Below are positions 15,572 through 24,723 of a stretch of DNA of 61,258 bases, in pieces. Under the pieces are notes generated by a model. It ran no database searches. It was not told where the DNA came from and saw only the letters and a program-made list of their open reading frames with translations. Within the stretch, counting starts at the first letter, position 1; each line of letters opens with the position of its first letter. Made by a program: the position numbers and the translations under genes. The DNA comes from JBCAWW01 sp039024315 (GTDB lineage: Bacteria > Bacteroidota > Bacteroidia > J057). Where the stretch lies: contig JBCCQN010000019.1 in the NCBI GenBank assembly GCA_039024315.1, positions 1 through 61,258 on the forward strand, written 5' to 3'.

Positions 15572-17747
15572 GATTTGGGTGATTAAGGCTAAATGCTTTC
15601 TGAGCTATTTCTACAGGCTCTTGCCCTTGTACCAGCTTCCATTTAGTCCCAGATTTTAGATTGGTATAAGTGTCCAAGGATTGAGCGCGATCAGGCCATT
15701 TCACTTTCACAGATTTGATATTTGCGTATTCTCCTAAGCCTAACTCTATCTGCAAAGAAGAACTGCCAAAGCTTCCTCCTGTGCTTACCGTACGATAAAA
15801 CGTGCGTAGTTCCCCCTTTTCATTATGGGCTTTTACTTTTACTCTGGCGCCTATTGCAGAACGGTTCGCGCTTTTTCCCTCCAACTGTAGGATAACCCAT
15901 GCATTGTCACTACCCGGATTTTCTAAAAGGCTGTTGGGATAAAAATCTCCTTCAAAAAAGCCCCCTAGCACCGTATAGATATCCTCGTCTCCATCCTGAT
16001 CCATATCGCCAAAGGCTACCGCATGCCCCTTTTGGATTTGCCCAAAACCGCCTGCTGTAGTAACATCTTCAAAGGCTTGGCCTTGATTATTGCGAAAAGC
16101 TCGATTGGGAATCAAAGACATAAAATCAGGCGCGCCAGTGCCCGCATAAATGTCCAGCCATCCATCTTGATCAAAATCACCAAAATTGCATCCCATGGCG
16201 TAGACTATTTCATCTAGTCCTTTTTGAGCTGCCACTTCGTGGAACGATCCGTTTCCTTGGTTTTCGTATAAATGCATCCTCACCCCTTTATTGGCTAAAC
16301 CTAAATAGTCTGCCGCCACATCAGCGCCGAGTTTGTTATAGCGCCTTGAATTAAAGCCAAATACTAATAAGTCTTCCCAACCGTCTTGGTTATAGTCCCA
16401 AACCCAAGCAGGGAAACTGAAAAAGGGTTCGGCAAGGCCGGACTCCTTAGCAGACTCTTTGAAAGTATGCTTTGGGCCCTCATTGATAAAAAACTTGTTG
16501 CGACCGCCCAAAATAGAAACATACAAATCTGGCCAGCCATCATCATTGAAGTCTCCGCTCACTACCGCTTTGACAAATTGATTCATGCGGAGGCCATATT
16601 GCTGTGCTTGCTCCACAAAGGTCCCATCCTGCTGATTGATGTATAGTTCAGTGGGGTGAAGCCCATCTGGATTGGTTTCATTGCCGATAAATATATCTAG
16701 CCAGCCATCTAGATTTGCATCTAGAAAAACCGCGGTTTGAGTCGGATGAAAGCTAAGGATTCCCGCGGCTTCGGTCTGATCTGTAAAACGCCCGTTTCCT
16801 TCATTGTGCAGTAGGGAGTTGGGGTGATCCCCATCATTATTGAGCCATGCCCCACGCAGGACGAGTACATCAGCTAAGCCGTCATTGTCATAATCCCCGT
16901 GGATTAAATTGAGCCCACCATTGATCCCTGCTAGGCCTGTCTGGGGAGAAGCGTTCGCGAAGCGGCCCTGCCCATCATTGATTAATAATTGCGCAGCCTC
17001 TTCCAAGCCAAAGGAGGTCGCGAAAATATCGAGATAGCCATCACCATTAAAGTCTTCAATGGCGCAGCCACCGGCCAGACCACTTATAGAGGTATTAGTC
17101 TCCATCCCACGATCTTTAAATCGGGCTAATGGATAATCAGAGACTAAGGAATCGGGAGGGATGAGAAATTGTTCAGGAACATCGGCCGGATATTGACCAA
17201 GGGTCATGTAGGCCAAATTGAGTAGCCAACGAGCCTGTAGGTCGTCGGGAAAAGTCCTCAAATGTGTCTGGTAGATTCGAATGGCTTCTCGGGAACCATC
17301 AGGGATCTGATGTACCCCTCCATCGGCAATAGGCAATATACATGAGGCGGGATCGTGATGAGTAAGACAGTTTTCACGCTCTCCTTTACGCAAATAAGCT
17401 TGTCCTAGCAGTTGAAAGGCATATTCATTATTGTAAGTAACAGTATCTCGCTCCCCTCGCTGATCGATCCAATTTTGCAGGATCATAATGGCGCTATCGT
17501 TTTCCCCTGCCCAGAGTAATTGTTCGGCCCACTTCACCTCCATCTCTTTGGCTTTGAGCAAACTCTCCTTTTGCATTTGAGCGTACATCTTAGCCGCGGC
17601 GATTTTGTTTAGATAGGGATAGGTTTTGTTAGGAGCTTCTTTGACAATATGGGCTAACCGCATACGCATCCTTTCGGTACCATCTGATTGGCAAGACAGC
17701 AGGCTAGCAATCCCCAAAAGGCTAGCAAGTAGTAGTAGTGCTCTCAT
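15561..17747 (-). CDS. FG-GAP/VCBS lipoprotein with C-terminal ASPIC/UnbV domain (728 aa)
   Basis: From the ATG at 17745-17747 the protein starts MRALLLLASLLGIASLLSCQ, a clear lipoprotein signal; a TTG at 17774 would put a polar extension before it. Residues about 25-200 are helical and TPR-like (AFQLLGQAYLRKGERENC). Then come FG-GAP calcium loops (EDFNGDGYLDIFATS, GDYDNDGLADVLVLR, GDFDQDGWLDIYAGT) and a terminal ASPIC/UnbV domain (SAIGARVKVKAHNEKGE and VKVKWPDRAQS). It is paired with the downstream 1162-residue paralogue and follows SusD after a hairpin. Confidence 0.88.
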   Translation of the reverse strand: MRALLLLASLLGIASLLSCQSDGTERMRMRLAHIVKEAPNKTYPYLNKIAAAKMYAQMQKESLLKAKEMEVKWAEQLLWAGENDSAIMILQNWIDQRGERDTVTYNNEYAFQLLGQAYLRKGERENCLTHHDPASCILPIADGGVHQIPDGSREAIRIYQTHLRTFPDDLQARWLLNLAYMTLGQYPADVPEQFLIPPDSLVSDYPLARFKDRGMETNTSISGLAGGCAIEDFNGDGYLDIFATSFGLEEAAQLLINDGQGRFANASPQTGLAGINGGLNLIHGDYDNDGLADVLVLRGAWLNNDGDHPNSLLHNEGNGRFTDQTEAAGILSFHPTQTAVFLDANLDGWLDIFIGNETNPDGLHPTELYINQQDGTFVEQAQQYGLRMNQFVKAVVSGDFNDDGWPDLYVSILGGRNKFFINEGPKHTFKESAKESGLAEPFFSFPAWVWDYNQDGWEDLLVFGFNSRRYNKLGADVAADYLGLANKGVRMHLYENQGNGSFHEVAAQKGLDEIVYAMGCNFGDFDQDGWLDIYAGTGAPDFMSLIPNRAFRNNQGQAFEDVTTAGGFGQIQKGHAVAFGDMDQDGDEDIYTVLGGFFEGDFYPNSLLENPGSDNAWVILQLEGKSANRSAIGARVKVKAHNEKGELRTFYRTVSTGGSFGSSSLQIELGLGEYANIKSVKVKWPDRAQSLDTYTNLKSGTKWKLVQGQEPVEIAQKAFSLNHPNHAH
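16232..16248 (-). repeat. Dispersed hairpin repeat, stem CCAC
   Basis: The minus strand reads ATCGTT-CCAC-GAA-GTGG, sense to the FG-GAP gene, encoding GSFHEVA. Confidence 0.75.
16950..16965 (+). repeat. Dispersed hairpin repeat, 3-bp stem variant
   Basis: The plus strand reads AGCGTT-CGC-GAA-GCG-G, one stem base shorter than the norm; it encodes GRFANAS in the FG-GAP protein. Confidence 0.5.
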
Positions 17748-17761
17748 ATCTGTAAATAAAG

Positions 17762-17803
17762 GCTGCCAGGTCAACCACTCGAGGAGGGGCGATACCTGGC
17801 AGC
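17762..17803 (-). other. Intercistronic hairpin between SusD and FG-GAP genes
   Basis: A perfect 10-bp inverted repeat, GCTGCCAGGT/ACCTGGCAGC, with a 22-base loop. No T-run follows on the minus strand, so a processing site, stability element or partial attenuator that lowers distal expression fits better than a full terminator. Confidence 0.55.
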
Positions 17804-17843
17804 AAAAACCTAATCATTAAGGCTAAATAGCATCAAAAGGATG

Positions 17844-19325
17844 CTAGTAGCCTGGATTTTGAGACATCTCTGTATTAGTCTCAATTTCCTGAGCTGGGAT
17901 CGGAAACAGCTCGTGTCTTCCACTTACAAACTTACTACCAAATATTTCTGGCCCTAGTCCCCAACGGACTACATCAATGCGGCGATGGAGCTCAAAGCAA
18001 AGTTCAACTTGTCGTTCGTGAATCAAGGCTTCTTCCACATCATCCGCAGTACTCACATCAGGCAAAATACTGCCGGAAGGATCAGCTCTACGACGCACTT
18101 GATTGATCAAATCAACCGCAGCGTTGGCATTGCCATTGCGTAGTTCCGCTTCAGCCAGTAGCAACAATACTTCCGCGTAGCGAATTACTACCGCATTGAT
18201 AAAGCCATCGTCTAGAGGAGCCGTGGCGTCAGGGGTTTCCTCGGCAAATTTTCTTACCCCAAAGCCAAAGGTGGCAAAATCATAAGGCTGGTTACGGATC
18301 GTAGAGCCTTCTATATAGAAGAATTGCGCTAGGCGGGGATCGTCGGTTTCGTAGGCATCGATGAGCGCTGGCGCCGCTTTACAGTTGTAAAAGGATGGAA
18401 TACCATACTCTTTAGGGCGAAAAGTGCCTTCGGTATTACCTCCCCAACCCGTATTGACATCAACCGCCCAAGGAGCGCCTCCTTCACCTAATCCATTTTC
18501 AAATTGCACCTCAAAGAGAGATTCAGCGCTATTTTCAGAGATGCCATTGAACTGCTCCATCAGAGCGTCTAGATCTATCAGCTCATATTCACCAGAACTG
18601 ACTACTTCATTGAGTATCGATATCGCCTCAGACCATTTCTCTTGGTAGACATATGCCCGTCCTAGCAGACCAGCAGCAGCGCCAGAGGTAGCGCGTCCCA
18701 TGTCTGCACTTTCATATTCAGAGCGCTTGGGAAGATTATCTTTGGCAAAGGTAAAATCAGCCTCAACCTGGGCATAAACTTCTGCGGCAGAAGAGCGCGG
18801 CCAGTTAGTACTGATTTTTGAATCTGGATTTTCGTCAATGCGCAAGGGTACACCACCGTAATTGATCACCAGATTGAGATATGCGAGGCCACGAAGGAAG
18901 CGAGCCTCCGCCAAAACCCTATTTTTCAAGGTTTCGTCCATATCCTCGATACCGGGTACTTTTTCCAAGACGGTATTGGCGCGTCCAATGGTCAGATAGT
19001 TATCTCGCCAGAAGTTGACGAGGTGGCTATTGGTATTGGTCCAAGTGTAATCCAATAATTGTTGGGGGTCTTGCTGGGTATTTTGCGTAGCAGCCCCTTC
19101 ATTGGCAGAAAAATCTAAGAGAAAATAAGCACTTCTTTGATAAAGACCTTGATTTTGGAGACCGCCGTAAACAGCATTTACCGCCTGAATAGCTTCATCT
19201 GCATTGCTGTAAAAGGAAGCAGAGTTGATGTTGTTGCGGTCAGTCGTATCGAGAAATGCTTCGTCACAACCAGCCACGATCATCAAGATCAAGCCAAGTG
19301 TGAGAATGGAAGTTATCTTTTTCAT
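17844..19325 (-). CDS. SusD/RagB-family outer-membrane lipoprotein
   Basis: A lipoprotein signal (MKKITSILTLGLILMIVAGC) is followed by the SusD fold: TPR-like helices (ADEAIQAVNAVYGGLQNQ, ARFLRGLAYLNLVINYGGVPL) and the C-terminal RagB region with IRYAEVLLLLAEAELRNGNANAAVDLINQVRRRA and HERQVELCFELHRRIDVVRW. The 493-residue length is normal. It forms the substrate-capturing lid of the SusC channel encoded immediately upstream in the same transcript (29-bp gap). Confidence 0.95.
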   Translation of the reverse strand: MKKITSILTLGLILMIVAGCDEAFLDTTDRNNINSASFYSNADEAIQAVNAVYGGLQNQGLYQRSAYFLLDFSANEGAATQNTQQDPQQLLDYTWTNTNSHLVNFWRDNYLTIGRANTVLEKVPGIEDMDETLKNRVLAEARFLRGLAYLNLVINYGGVPLRIDENPDSKISTNWPRSSAAEVYAQVEADFTFAKDNLPKRSEYESADMGRATSGAAAGLLGRAYVYQEKWSEAISILNEVVSSGEYELIDLDALMEQFNGISENSAESLFEVQFENGLGEGGAPWAVDVNTGWGGNTEGTFRPKEYGIPSFYNCKAAPALIDAYETDDPRLAQFFYIEGSTIRNQPYDFATFGFGVRKFAEETPDATAPLDDGFINAVVIRYAEVLLLLAEAELRNGNANAAVDLINQVRRRADPSGSILPDVSTADDVEEALIHERQVELCFELHRRIDVVRWGLGPEIFGSKFVSGRHELFPIPAQEIETNTEMSQNPGY

Positions 19326-19354
19326 TTTCGATAAAATTTATAGTGAAAGCAGGT

Positions 19355-22300
19355 TTAAAAACTTAGTTGAGCCCCCAGTAGGAAGGCACGTGGCTGCGGA
19401 TAAGTACCAATGTCGATACCACGGCTGGTATTGTTACCTAGACCACCGATTTCGGGGTCAAAGCCACTGTAATTGGTAATGGTAACGAGGTTTTGGGAAG
19501 ACACATAAAACCTTGCACTCCGCAAAAAGCCTAGAGAGGTACCAACAGAGGCGGGCAGTGTATAACCCAAGGTAAGGTTTTTGATCCGCATGAAAGATCC
19601 ATCTTCGATGAAACGATCAGAATTACGGGCATTACCATTGGGGTCTCCAATGATGGCGCGAGGCACCTCTGTATCTGTATTGGTCGGAGTCCAGCGATCA
19701 TTGACAAGGGTGCTATAGTTGAAGTTTTGGTTCATGCCATATAGCCAAAGGCCCATGGCATTGTAAATCTGATTACCAGATACCCCTTGAAGATTGAGGC
19801 TAAGATCAAAGCCAGCATAATTAGCGGTAAGCGTCGCACCATAAATCAAATCAGGATTAGGATTGCCTATGAAGACCTTATCGTCATCATTAATCACGCC
19901 ATCAGGTACTCCATCAGGGCCTGAAATGTCCATAAAGCGAATGTCGCCGGGCGCTGTTTCGCCAGATTGAGTAGCGTGGGCGTCAATCTCCGCTTGACTT
20001 TGGAAGATGCCGTCCGTCATAAAGCCAAAGAAAGCACCGATGGGTTGACCTTCCTCTGTTTTGGTAAGATTACCGAGCGTAAAGGCACTACCCCCAAATA
20101 TTGGCTGGCCATTGTCACCAAGACTCACCACCTCATTGTTGAGGAAAGTAACGTTGGCAGAGATGTTGTAAGTAAACTCCCCTTCTAACTCACGATAGGT
20201 TAAGGCAAGCTCTACTCCGGTATTGCGAATGGTCCCCGCATTGACGGGAGCGACATTGCTAAAACCTAAAGACTGAGGTACCGGTACCGGCACAATCAGA
20301 TCTCTGGTTTCACGGTCGAAATAATCAGCCGTAAAGAGGACGCGGTTGTTCCAAAGGCCTAAGTCAATACCAAAGTCTATTTGCTGAGCTACCTCCCAAC
20401 GGATATTGGGATTAGGCAAGAAGCTCAAGGCTACGCCTGGTACTTCTGTACCGCCAAAGTTGTAAAGAGCAGCACTGTTGAGGGAAGCGACCGTAGGATA
20501 AGCCCCTAATGTCTTTTCATTACCAATTTGACCCCAGCTAGCGCGAAGTTTCAAATCGCTGACTGCAGTTACGCCGGCCATAAAGGATTCATTACTAATG
20601 CGCCAACCCACAGAAGCAGAGGGGAAAATGTCGAAGCGGTTTTCGGGATTCAATTTTGAGGAACCGTCTCTACGAACTGTAGCAGTAAGTAGGTAACGAT
20701 CATCATAATTGTAGATCAAACGACCTAGCTGGGAGCGCAGACGGGTTTCGATGGTCTGAGAAAAGCCTGTGCCGTTATTGATGGCGAGAATTTCGTTATT
20801 AGGTAGGTCTTGGACCTGAGAGTTAACCTGGCGGAAGGTAAACGACTGATCGGTGGCCCCCACCAAAAGGGTCAAATCACTCGCGCCAAAGGAAACATCA
20901 TAAGTCAAAGTGTGCTCGATCAAAGGATTGACGGATAATCCATATCCCTCGGTCAAAGCAGAACGTACGGTTTGGCCTCTTACTCCGGCATAGGTAGGAT
21001 TATAACTATAGTTCCGTGAAACGGAGAGGTCCATACCAACATTGATACGATAGGTCAACCCCTTTAATAGATCAACTTCTCCATAAACACTTCCCAGCAT
21101 ACGATAACGCTGCGGACGCACGACGGTAAATTCCGTAATCGCTACAGGATTAGGGGCGTCGTGGCCATCAGCATTTTGCGCTTCGCCAAAACCACCTTCA
21201 TTATTAGGGTCAAAGAGTGGTACACCAGCAGTATTTTTGAGCATATGCTCAAACTCACGACGACCTTGTACATTCTTTTCGCGGTTTTGTTCGGTGAAAC
21301 CGAACTGCACTGACTGACCCACACGGATCCGCTTGCCGATCTTAAAATCAGAATTTAGTTTGATAGAAGTACGCTGAAAGTCAGTATTTCGTAGTGTACC
21401 TTCATTTAAGAGATAACCTACTCCCAGACTAAAGCGAGCATTTTCGGTACCACCACCAATGGTGACATTGTGATCCGTCATAATGCCTGATTGCAGCATC
21501 TCTGCCTGCCAATCAGTATTGTTGCCAGGTGTGCCAGTACGATAAGCGGAAGGAAAGTCTGAGCTATCGGGAGTTACGCCTCTAGCCGCATAAGCATCGA
21601 TCAAATAGGAACGATAATCATCTTCTCCGAGTAGGTCCAATGTTTTCCATACGGTTTGAGTTCCGACATAACCATTGTAATCCACTCTTACATCTCCTTG
21701 AGAACCTCTCTTGGTCGTAATGATGATCACACCATTGGCACCACGAGAACCATAGATCGCCGTAGCGGAAGCATCTTTCAAGACTTCAATCGCCTCAATA
21801 TCATTGGGATTGAGAGTATTTAAGGGACTAGAACCTAGCGCACCTTGTTGCCCTACCGTGACTGGATAGCCGTCAATCACATATAGCGGCTCCGTATCAC
21901 CAGTAGTTCCTACCCCGCGGATCTGAACACTTATTGGCGCGCCGGGAGCACCAGTGGTTTGGGTAACCAAGACCCCAGCAAGGCGACCTTGAATCCCTTG
22001 CTCAAAGGATTGTAGAGGGACATCCTTATAAACATCCGCATCTATAGAAGTTACCGCTCCTGTCAAATCAGAGCGTTTTTGACTACCATATCCAACCACA
22101 ACGACCTCGTCTGCGTAGCTTTGCTCAACCGCCATCGTCACATCGATTCGCGTCCGACCATTGATAGCAATTTCTTGGGCTTGAAATCCTATGTAGGAGA
22201 TGGTAAGGTAAGTTACATCGTCTGCCAAGGTAATAGAATAAGCACCTTCAGCATCGGTCAGAACACCGGTAGTAGTACCTTTACCTCTAACAGTGGCCCC

Positions 22301-22813
22301 TGCAAGTGCCTCACCTTCGGCCCCTTTGACTGTACCCGTAATGGTTTGTTGGATCTTTTGGGCTTCGAGGGCAATCTGCATATTGGCCTTAACCGGATCG
22401 TTGACGGAACGGCTTACACTCAAACCTCCCTTTTCCTCAAGACGCTCAATTTGATTGATGCGTTTTTGGATTTTTTTGGCGGTTCTGCGCCCTTGTTTGT
22501 CGTCTCGATAGATGACGATATACTTTTCACTGTAGCGCTCGTACTTAAGGCCTGTATTATTTAGTAAACGCTTGACAGCATCTTGTAAGGCCTCTGCTTC
22601 TTTAAATTCAAAGTGAACTTTAATTTCACTGACTAAGTCAGATTCATAGTTAAAGAACACCTGGTAGCGTTCTCCCATTTCCTCTAGAACCTCTGTCAGC
22701 AGACGCTCTTGAACTGGCTCTACTCTTTCATCGGCCAAGGCCTTGAAAGGGAGCACTATCGACAGCAGCAGCATGCAGTAGCCGATAGTTTTGTAGTAGT
22801 AGCTTAGTTTCAT
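19355..22813 (-). CDS. SusC/RagA-family TonB-dependent receptor with STN signalling domain
   Basis: The order is: signal peptide, secretin/TonB short N-terminal (STN) domain (residues about 30-105, ending KYERYSEKYIVIYRDD), a linker, a carboxypeptidase-regulatory-like domain (TITGTVKGAEGEALAGATVRG), a TonB-box-like DEVVVVGYGSQKRSDLTGAV, the plug (LYVIDGYPV, NDIEAIEVLKDASATAIYGS) and a 22-strand-type barrel ending in an aromatic F. The STN domain passes substrate occupancy to FecR, whose gene lies 72 bp upstream on the same strand, with the ECF sigma gene divergent beyond it. Confidence 0.96.
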   Translation of the reverse strand: MKLSYYYKTIGYCMLLLSIVLPFKALADERVEPVQERLLTEVLEEMGERYQVFFNYESDLVSEIKVHFEFKEAEALQDAVKRLLNNTGLKYERYSEKYIVIYRDDKQGRRTAKKIQKRINQIERLEEKGGLSVSRSVNDPVKANMQIALEAQKIQQTITGTVKGAEGEALAGATVRGKGTTTGVLTDAEGAYSITLADDVTYLTISYIGFQAQEIAINGRTRIDVTMAVEQSYADEVVVVGYGSQKRSDLTGAVTSIDADVYKDVPLQSFEQGIQGRLAGVLVTQTTGAPGAPISVQIRGVGTTGDTEPLYVIDGYPVTVGQQGALGSSPLNTLNPNDIEAIEVLKDASATAIYGSRGANGVIIITTKRGSQGDVRVDYNGYVGTQTVWKTLDLLGEDDYRSYLIDAYAARGVTPDSSDFPSAYRTGTPGNNTDWQAEMLQSGIMTDHNVTIGGGTENARFSLGVGYLLNEGTLRNTDFQRTSIKLNSDFKIGKRIRVGQSVQFGFTEQNREKNVQGRREFEHMLKNTAGVPLFDPNNEGGFGEAQNADGHDAPNPVAITEFTVVRPQRYRMLGSVYGEVDLLKGLTYRINVGMDLSVSRNYSYNPTYAGVRGQTVRSALTEGYGLSVNPLIEHTLTYDVSFGASDLTLLVGATDQSFTFRQVNSQVQDLPNNEILAINNGTGFSQTIETRLRSQLGRLIYNYDDRYLLTATVRRDGSSKLNPENRFDIFPSASVGWRISNESFMAGVTAVSDLKLRASWGQIGNEKTLGAYPTVASLNSAALYNFGGTEVPGVALSFLPNPNIRWEVAQQIDFGIDLGLWNNRVLFTADYFDRETRDLIVPVPVPQSLGFSNVAPVNAGTIRNTGVELALTYRELEGEFTYNISANVTFLNNEVVSLGDNGQPIFGGSAFTLGNLTKTEEGQPIGAFFGFMTDGIFQSQAEIDAHATQSGETAPGDIRFMDISGPDGVPDGVINDDDKVFIGNPNPDLIYGATLTANYAGFDLSLNLQGVSGNQIYNAMGLWLYGMNQNFNYSTLVNDRWTPTNTDTEVPRAIIGDPNGNARNSDRFIEDGSFMRIKNLTLGYTLPASVGTSLGFLRSARFYVSSQNLVTITNYSGFDPEIGGLGNNTSRGIDIGTYPQPRAFLLGAQLSF
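21290..21306. repeat. Hairpin with CGGT-GAA-ACCG core
   Basis: GTT-CGGT-GAA-ACCG-AAC is a perfect 7-bp palindrome around a GAA loop inside the SusC gene (encoding FGFTEQN). It shares stem and loop with the strict copy at 34683 but lacks the A(G/T)C part of the prefix. Confidence 0.4.
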
Positions 22814-22845
22814 AGATTAGTAGTTTGTTATTTAATACATTATGG

Positions 22846-22885
22846 CTGGGACAATCATTATGGTTTGCCGACCCGATTGTTCCAG
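22846..22885 (-). other. Intercistronic hairpin between FecR and SusC genes
   Basis: An 11-bp inverted repeat (CTGGGACAATC with GATTGTTCCAG, one G-T pair) with an 18-base loop fills the gap after the FecR stop. Together with the hairpin at 17762 it divides the transcript into FecR, SusCD and FG-GAP parts. Confidence 0.5.
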
Positions 22886-23866
22886 TTATTTTTTCCGAAG
22901 TAGGTAGTGATCTGCTTCTGGGACTAGCTTCCCGCCAGTCATCCTTTCCAGCATTGATCGGGTTACGTCCATGTCATCAATAGGAAGGCTAAAGGTGTAC
23001 TTTCTTGCTCCTAAGGTCTCATCGTTGATATGAATGCGAATATCATGGGCCGCTTCTAGGATGCGAATAATCTCCGCTAGCGGCGTATCTTTAAATGCCA
23101 TCACCCCTCTCTTCCAAGAGGTATGCAACTCACTGTCTTCTTGCTGGGTGAGTAGGCTCTGCTTGGCTTTATGAGAGTAGGAAAGTAATTCTCCCGGAGC
23201 CATCTCAATCTCCTCAGCGGCTTCAAGTTTGACCTTTACTTTGCCCTCGTCGAGGAACACTTTGGTCTCTGCCTCCCGGCTGTTGACATTAAAGGCAGTC
23301 CCTAACACCTCAACCGTCAAATCATTGGTCAATACTTGAAACTTTGCTTTGGTAGCTAGCTTGGGCTTAACATGAAAGTAGGCCTCGCCCGTCAATCTTA
23401 CGTAACGGGTACCTTCATGATCCCACTCTTGAGGAAAGCGGAGCTGAGAATTACCATTTAGTGTTACCATAGAGCTATCAGGTAGCATAAGCTCCAATAT
23501 TTGTCCCGCTTGGGTTTGATATAAGCGTTCGGCGGAGCCGCTCCCTGCATACCACCAGCCCAAAGATGCGACTAAGATCAAGAAGCTTGCCGCAATCCCG
23601 CTGTACCAATAGCGAGTCCACGAGGAGCGTACAGTGATACCTTCCGCTTGCTCCTCTCCTATCGACGCCAATACTTTATCATATATGCGGGCCTTTTGAG
23701 CTTGATCCAGTGGCGGAGGAGTAGGCATGGCAGCAGCTAATTGCTCAAGAATAAGCTCAGAAGCAGGATCATCTTCTTCCGTCAGCAAATCGAAGAGTTG
23801 ATGTAACTCACTTTCTGTGCAGTCTCCTTGATAAAACTTTTTGAGAAGTACCGTTTTTAGTTGCAT
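22886..23866 (-). CDS. FecR-family anti-sigma factor
   Basis: The ATG at 23864-23866 gives MQLKTVLLKKFYQGDCTESEL, a typical short cytoplasmic anti-sigma region. It is followed by one membrane helix (WYSGIAASFLILVASLGWWY), the periplasmic FecR domain (MLPDSSMVTLNGNSQLRFPQEW, VEVLGTAFNVNSREAETKVFLDEGKVKV) and a C-terminal DUF4974 region (MAFKDTPLAEIIRILEAAHDIRIHI). It would hold the ECF sigma factor until the STN domain of the SusC receptor signals binding. A TTG at 23914 is an unlikely longer start. Confidence 0.93.
   Translation of the reverse strand: MQLKTVLLKKFYQGDCTESELHQLFDLLTEEDDPASELILEQLAAAMPTPPPLDQAQKARIYDKVLASIGEEQAEGITVRSSWTRYWYSGIAASFLILVASLGWWYAGSGSAERLYQTQAGQILELMLPDSSMVTLNGNSQLRFPQEWDHEGTRYVRLTGEAYFHVKPKLATKAKFQVLTNDLTVEVLGTAFNVNSREAETKVFLDEGKVKVKLEAAEEIEMAPGELLSYSHKAKQSLLTQQEDSELHTSWKRGVMAFKDTPLAEIIRILEAAHDIRIHINDETLGARKYTFSLPIDDMDVTRSMLERMTGGKLVPEADHYLLRKK
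23524..23540 (+). repeat. Dispersed hairpin repeat, stem CGGC, GGA loop
   Basis: The plus strand reads AGCGTT-CGGC-GGA-GCCG, preceded by ATA. It encodes GSAERLY in FecR, just after the membrane helix. Confidence 0.75.
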
Positions 23867-24000
23867 GTCTCGGTCAGGCTCAGTTGTGGCTTTTGTAGGT
23901 ATACCAACGCCCAAGTGAAAAAGGATTACTCCATTAAAAATTTTTATGAAAATTTCTTTATATTTTAATCAAGGAGCAAAAGGATTAACTACATTTTACC

Positions 24001-24567
24001 TTGCCAGAAAGACCTGAATACAAGTTTCTCCTACAACTAAAATCAGGAGATAAACGAGGACTAGAATACGTCTATTCTCAGTACTACGGTCGTATTTATG
24101 CGTTTTGTCATCGTTTTTTCAGGCAAAGTCAGCTTACCGAAGAAGCGACTGCAGATGTGTTTATCAAGCTCTGGCAACGGAGAGAACAAATCGACCCAGC
24201 ACTCAACATTTTAGCTTTTTTGTTTAAGATCGCTAAAGATATTTCTCTCAATTATCTCAAAAAAGTAGCCCGGGATGATCGTCTTAAATCAGAGTATGCG
24301 CTACGTTATCTGATCGACAATGCCAAAAGCGGGGAACAGCAGTTAATCGCGCAAGAGGAGCTGGAGATATACTTAAACATGATCGATCGCCTCCCGCCTA
24401 AGCGTAAAGCGATCTTTAAAATGCGCTATGAGGAGTCAATGGACTACCAATCCATTGCTGATCGCATGAACATCTCGCCCAATACCGTCAAGGTCCAATT
24501 GATTAAGGCCCGGCAGTACCTAAAGCTACAAGTCCTAAATCGTGAGCAAAAAAGCTCTCTCACTTAG
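24001..24567 (+). CDS. ECF-family RNA polymerase sigma factor
   Basis: The protein shows region 2 (LEYVYSQYYGRIYAFCHRFF, EEATADVFIKLWQRR) and region 4 (LPPKRKAIFKMRYEESMDYQSIADRMNISPNTVKVQL). The 188-residue length is normal. The only plausible start is the TTG at 24001: an in-frame stop lies 15 bases upstream, and the first internal Met is far inside the protein. AAGGAG lies about 25 bases upstream, too far to be a standard ribosome-binding site. It is divergent from the FecR gene and probably drives the FecR-SusCD-FG-GAP transcript. Confidence 0.92.
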   Translation: MPERPEYKFLLQLKSGDKRGLEYVYSQYYGRIYAFCHRFFRQSQLTEEATADVFIKLWQRREQIDPALNILAFLFKIAKDISLNYLKKVARDDRLKSEYALRYLIDNAKSGEQQLIAQEELEIYLNMIDRLPPKRKAIFKMRYEESMDYQSIADRMNISPNTVKVQLIKARQYLKLQVLNREQKSSLT

Positions 24568-24599
24568 TGTCTCCAGTCTGATCCTCTTTGTTTTTGTAG

Positions 24600-24616
24600 C
24601 TGCTTCGCAGAACGCT
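24600..24616 (-). repeat. Dispersed hairpin repeat, stem CTGC, GAA loop (intergenic)
   Basis: The minus strand reads AGCGTT-CTGC-GAA-GCAG, between the sigma gene and the oxidoreductase gene. It carries the same stem as 4355 and 5228 but a GAA loop. Confidence 0.8.
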
Positions 24617-24723
24617 TATTCTCCGAAAGAGATCGGTTGTACAAAGATTGTAGTTCCGATGACTACCAAAAAATAAAATCTTTTGGCACCTTGTTATTCC
24701 TACTATTTCACAAAAGACTACTC

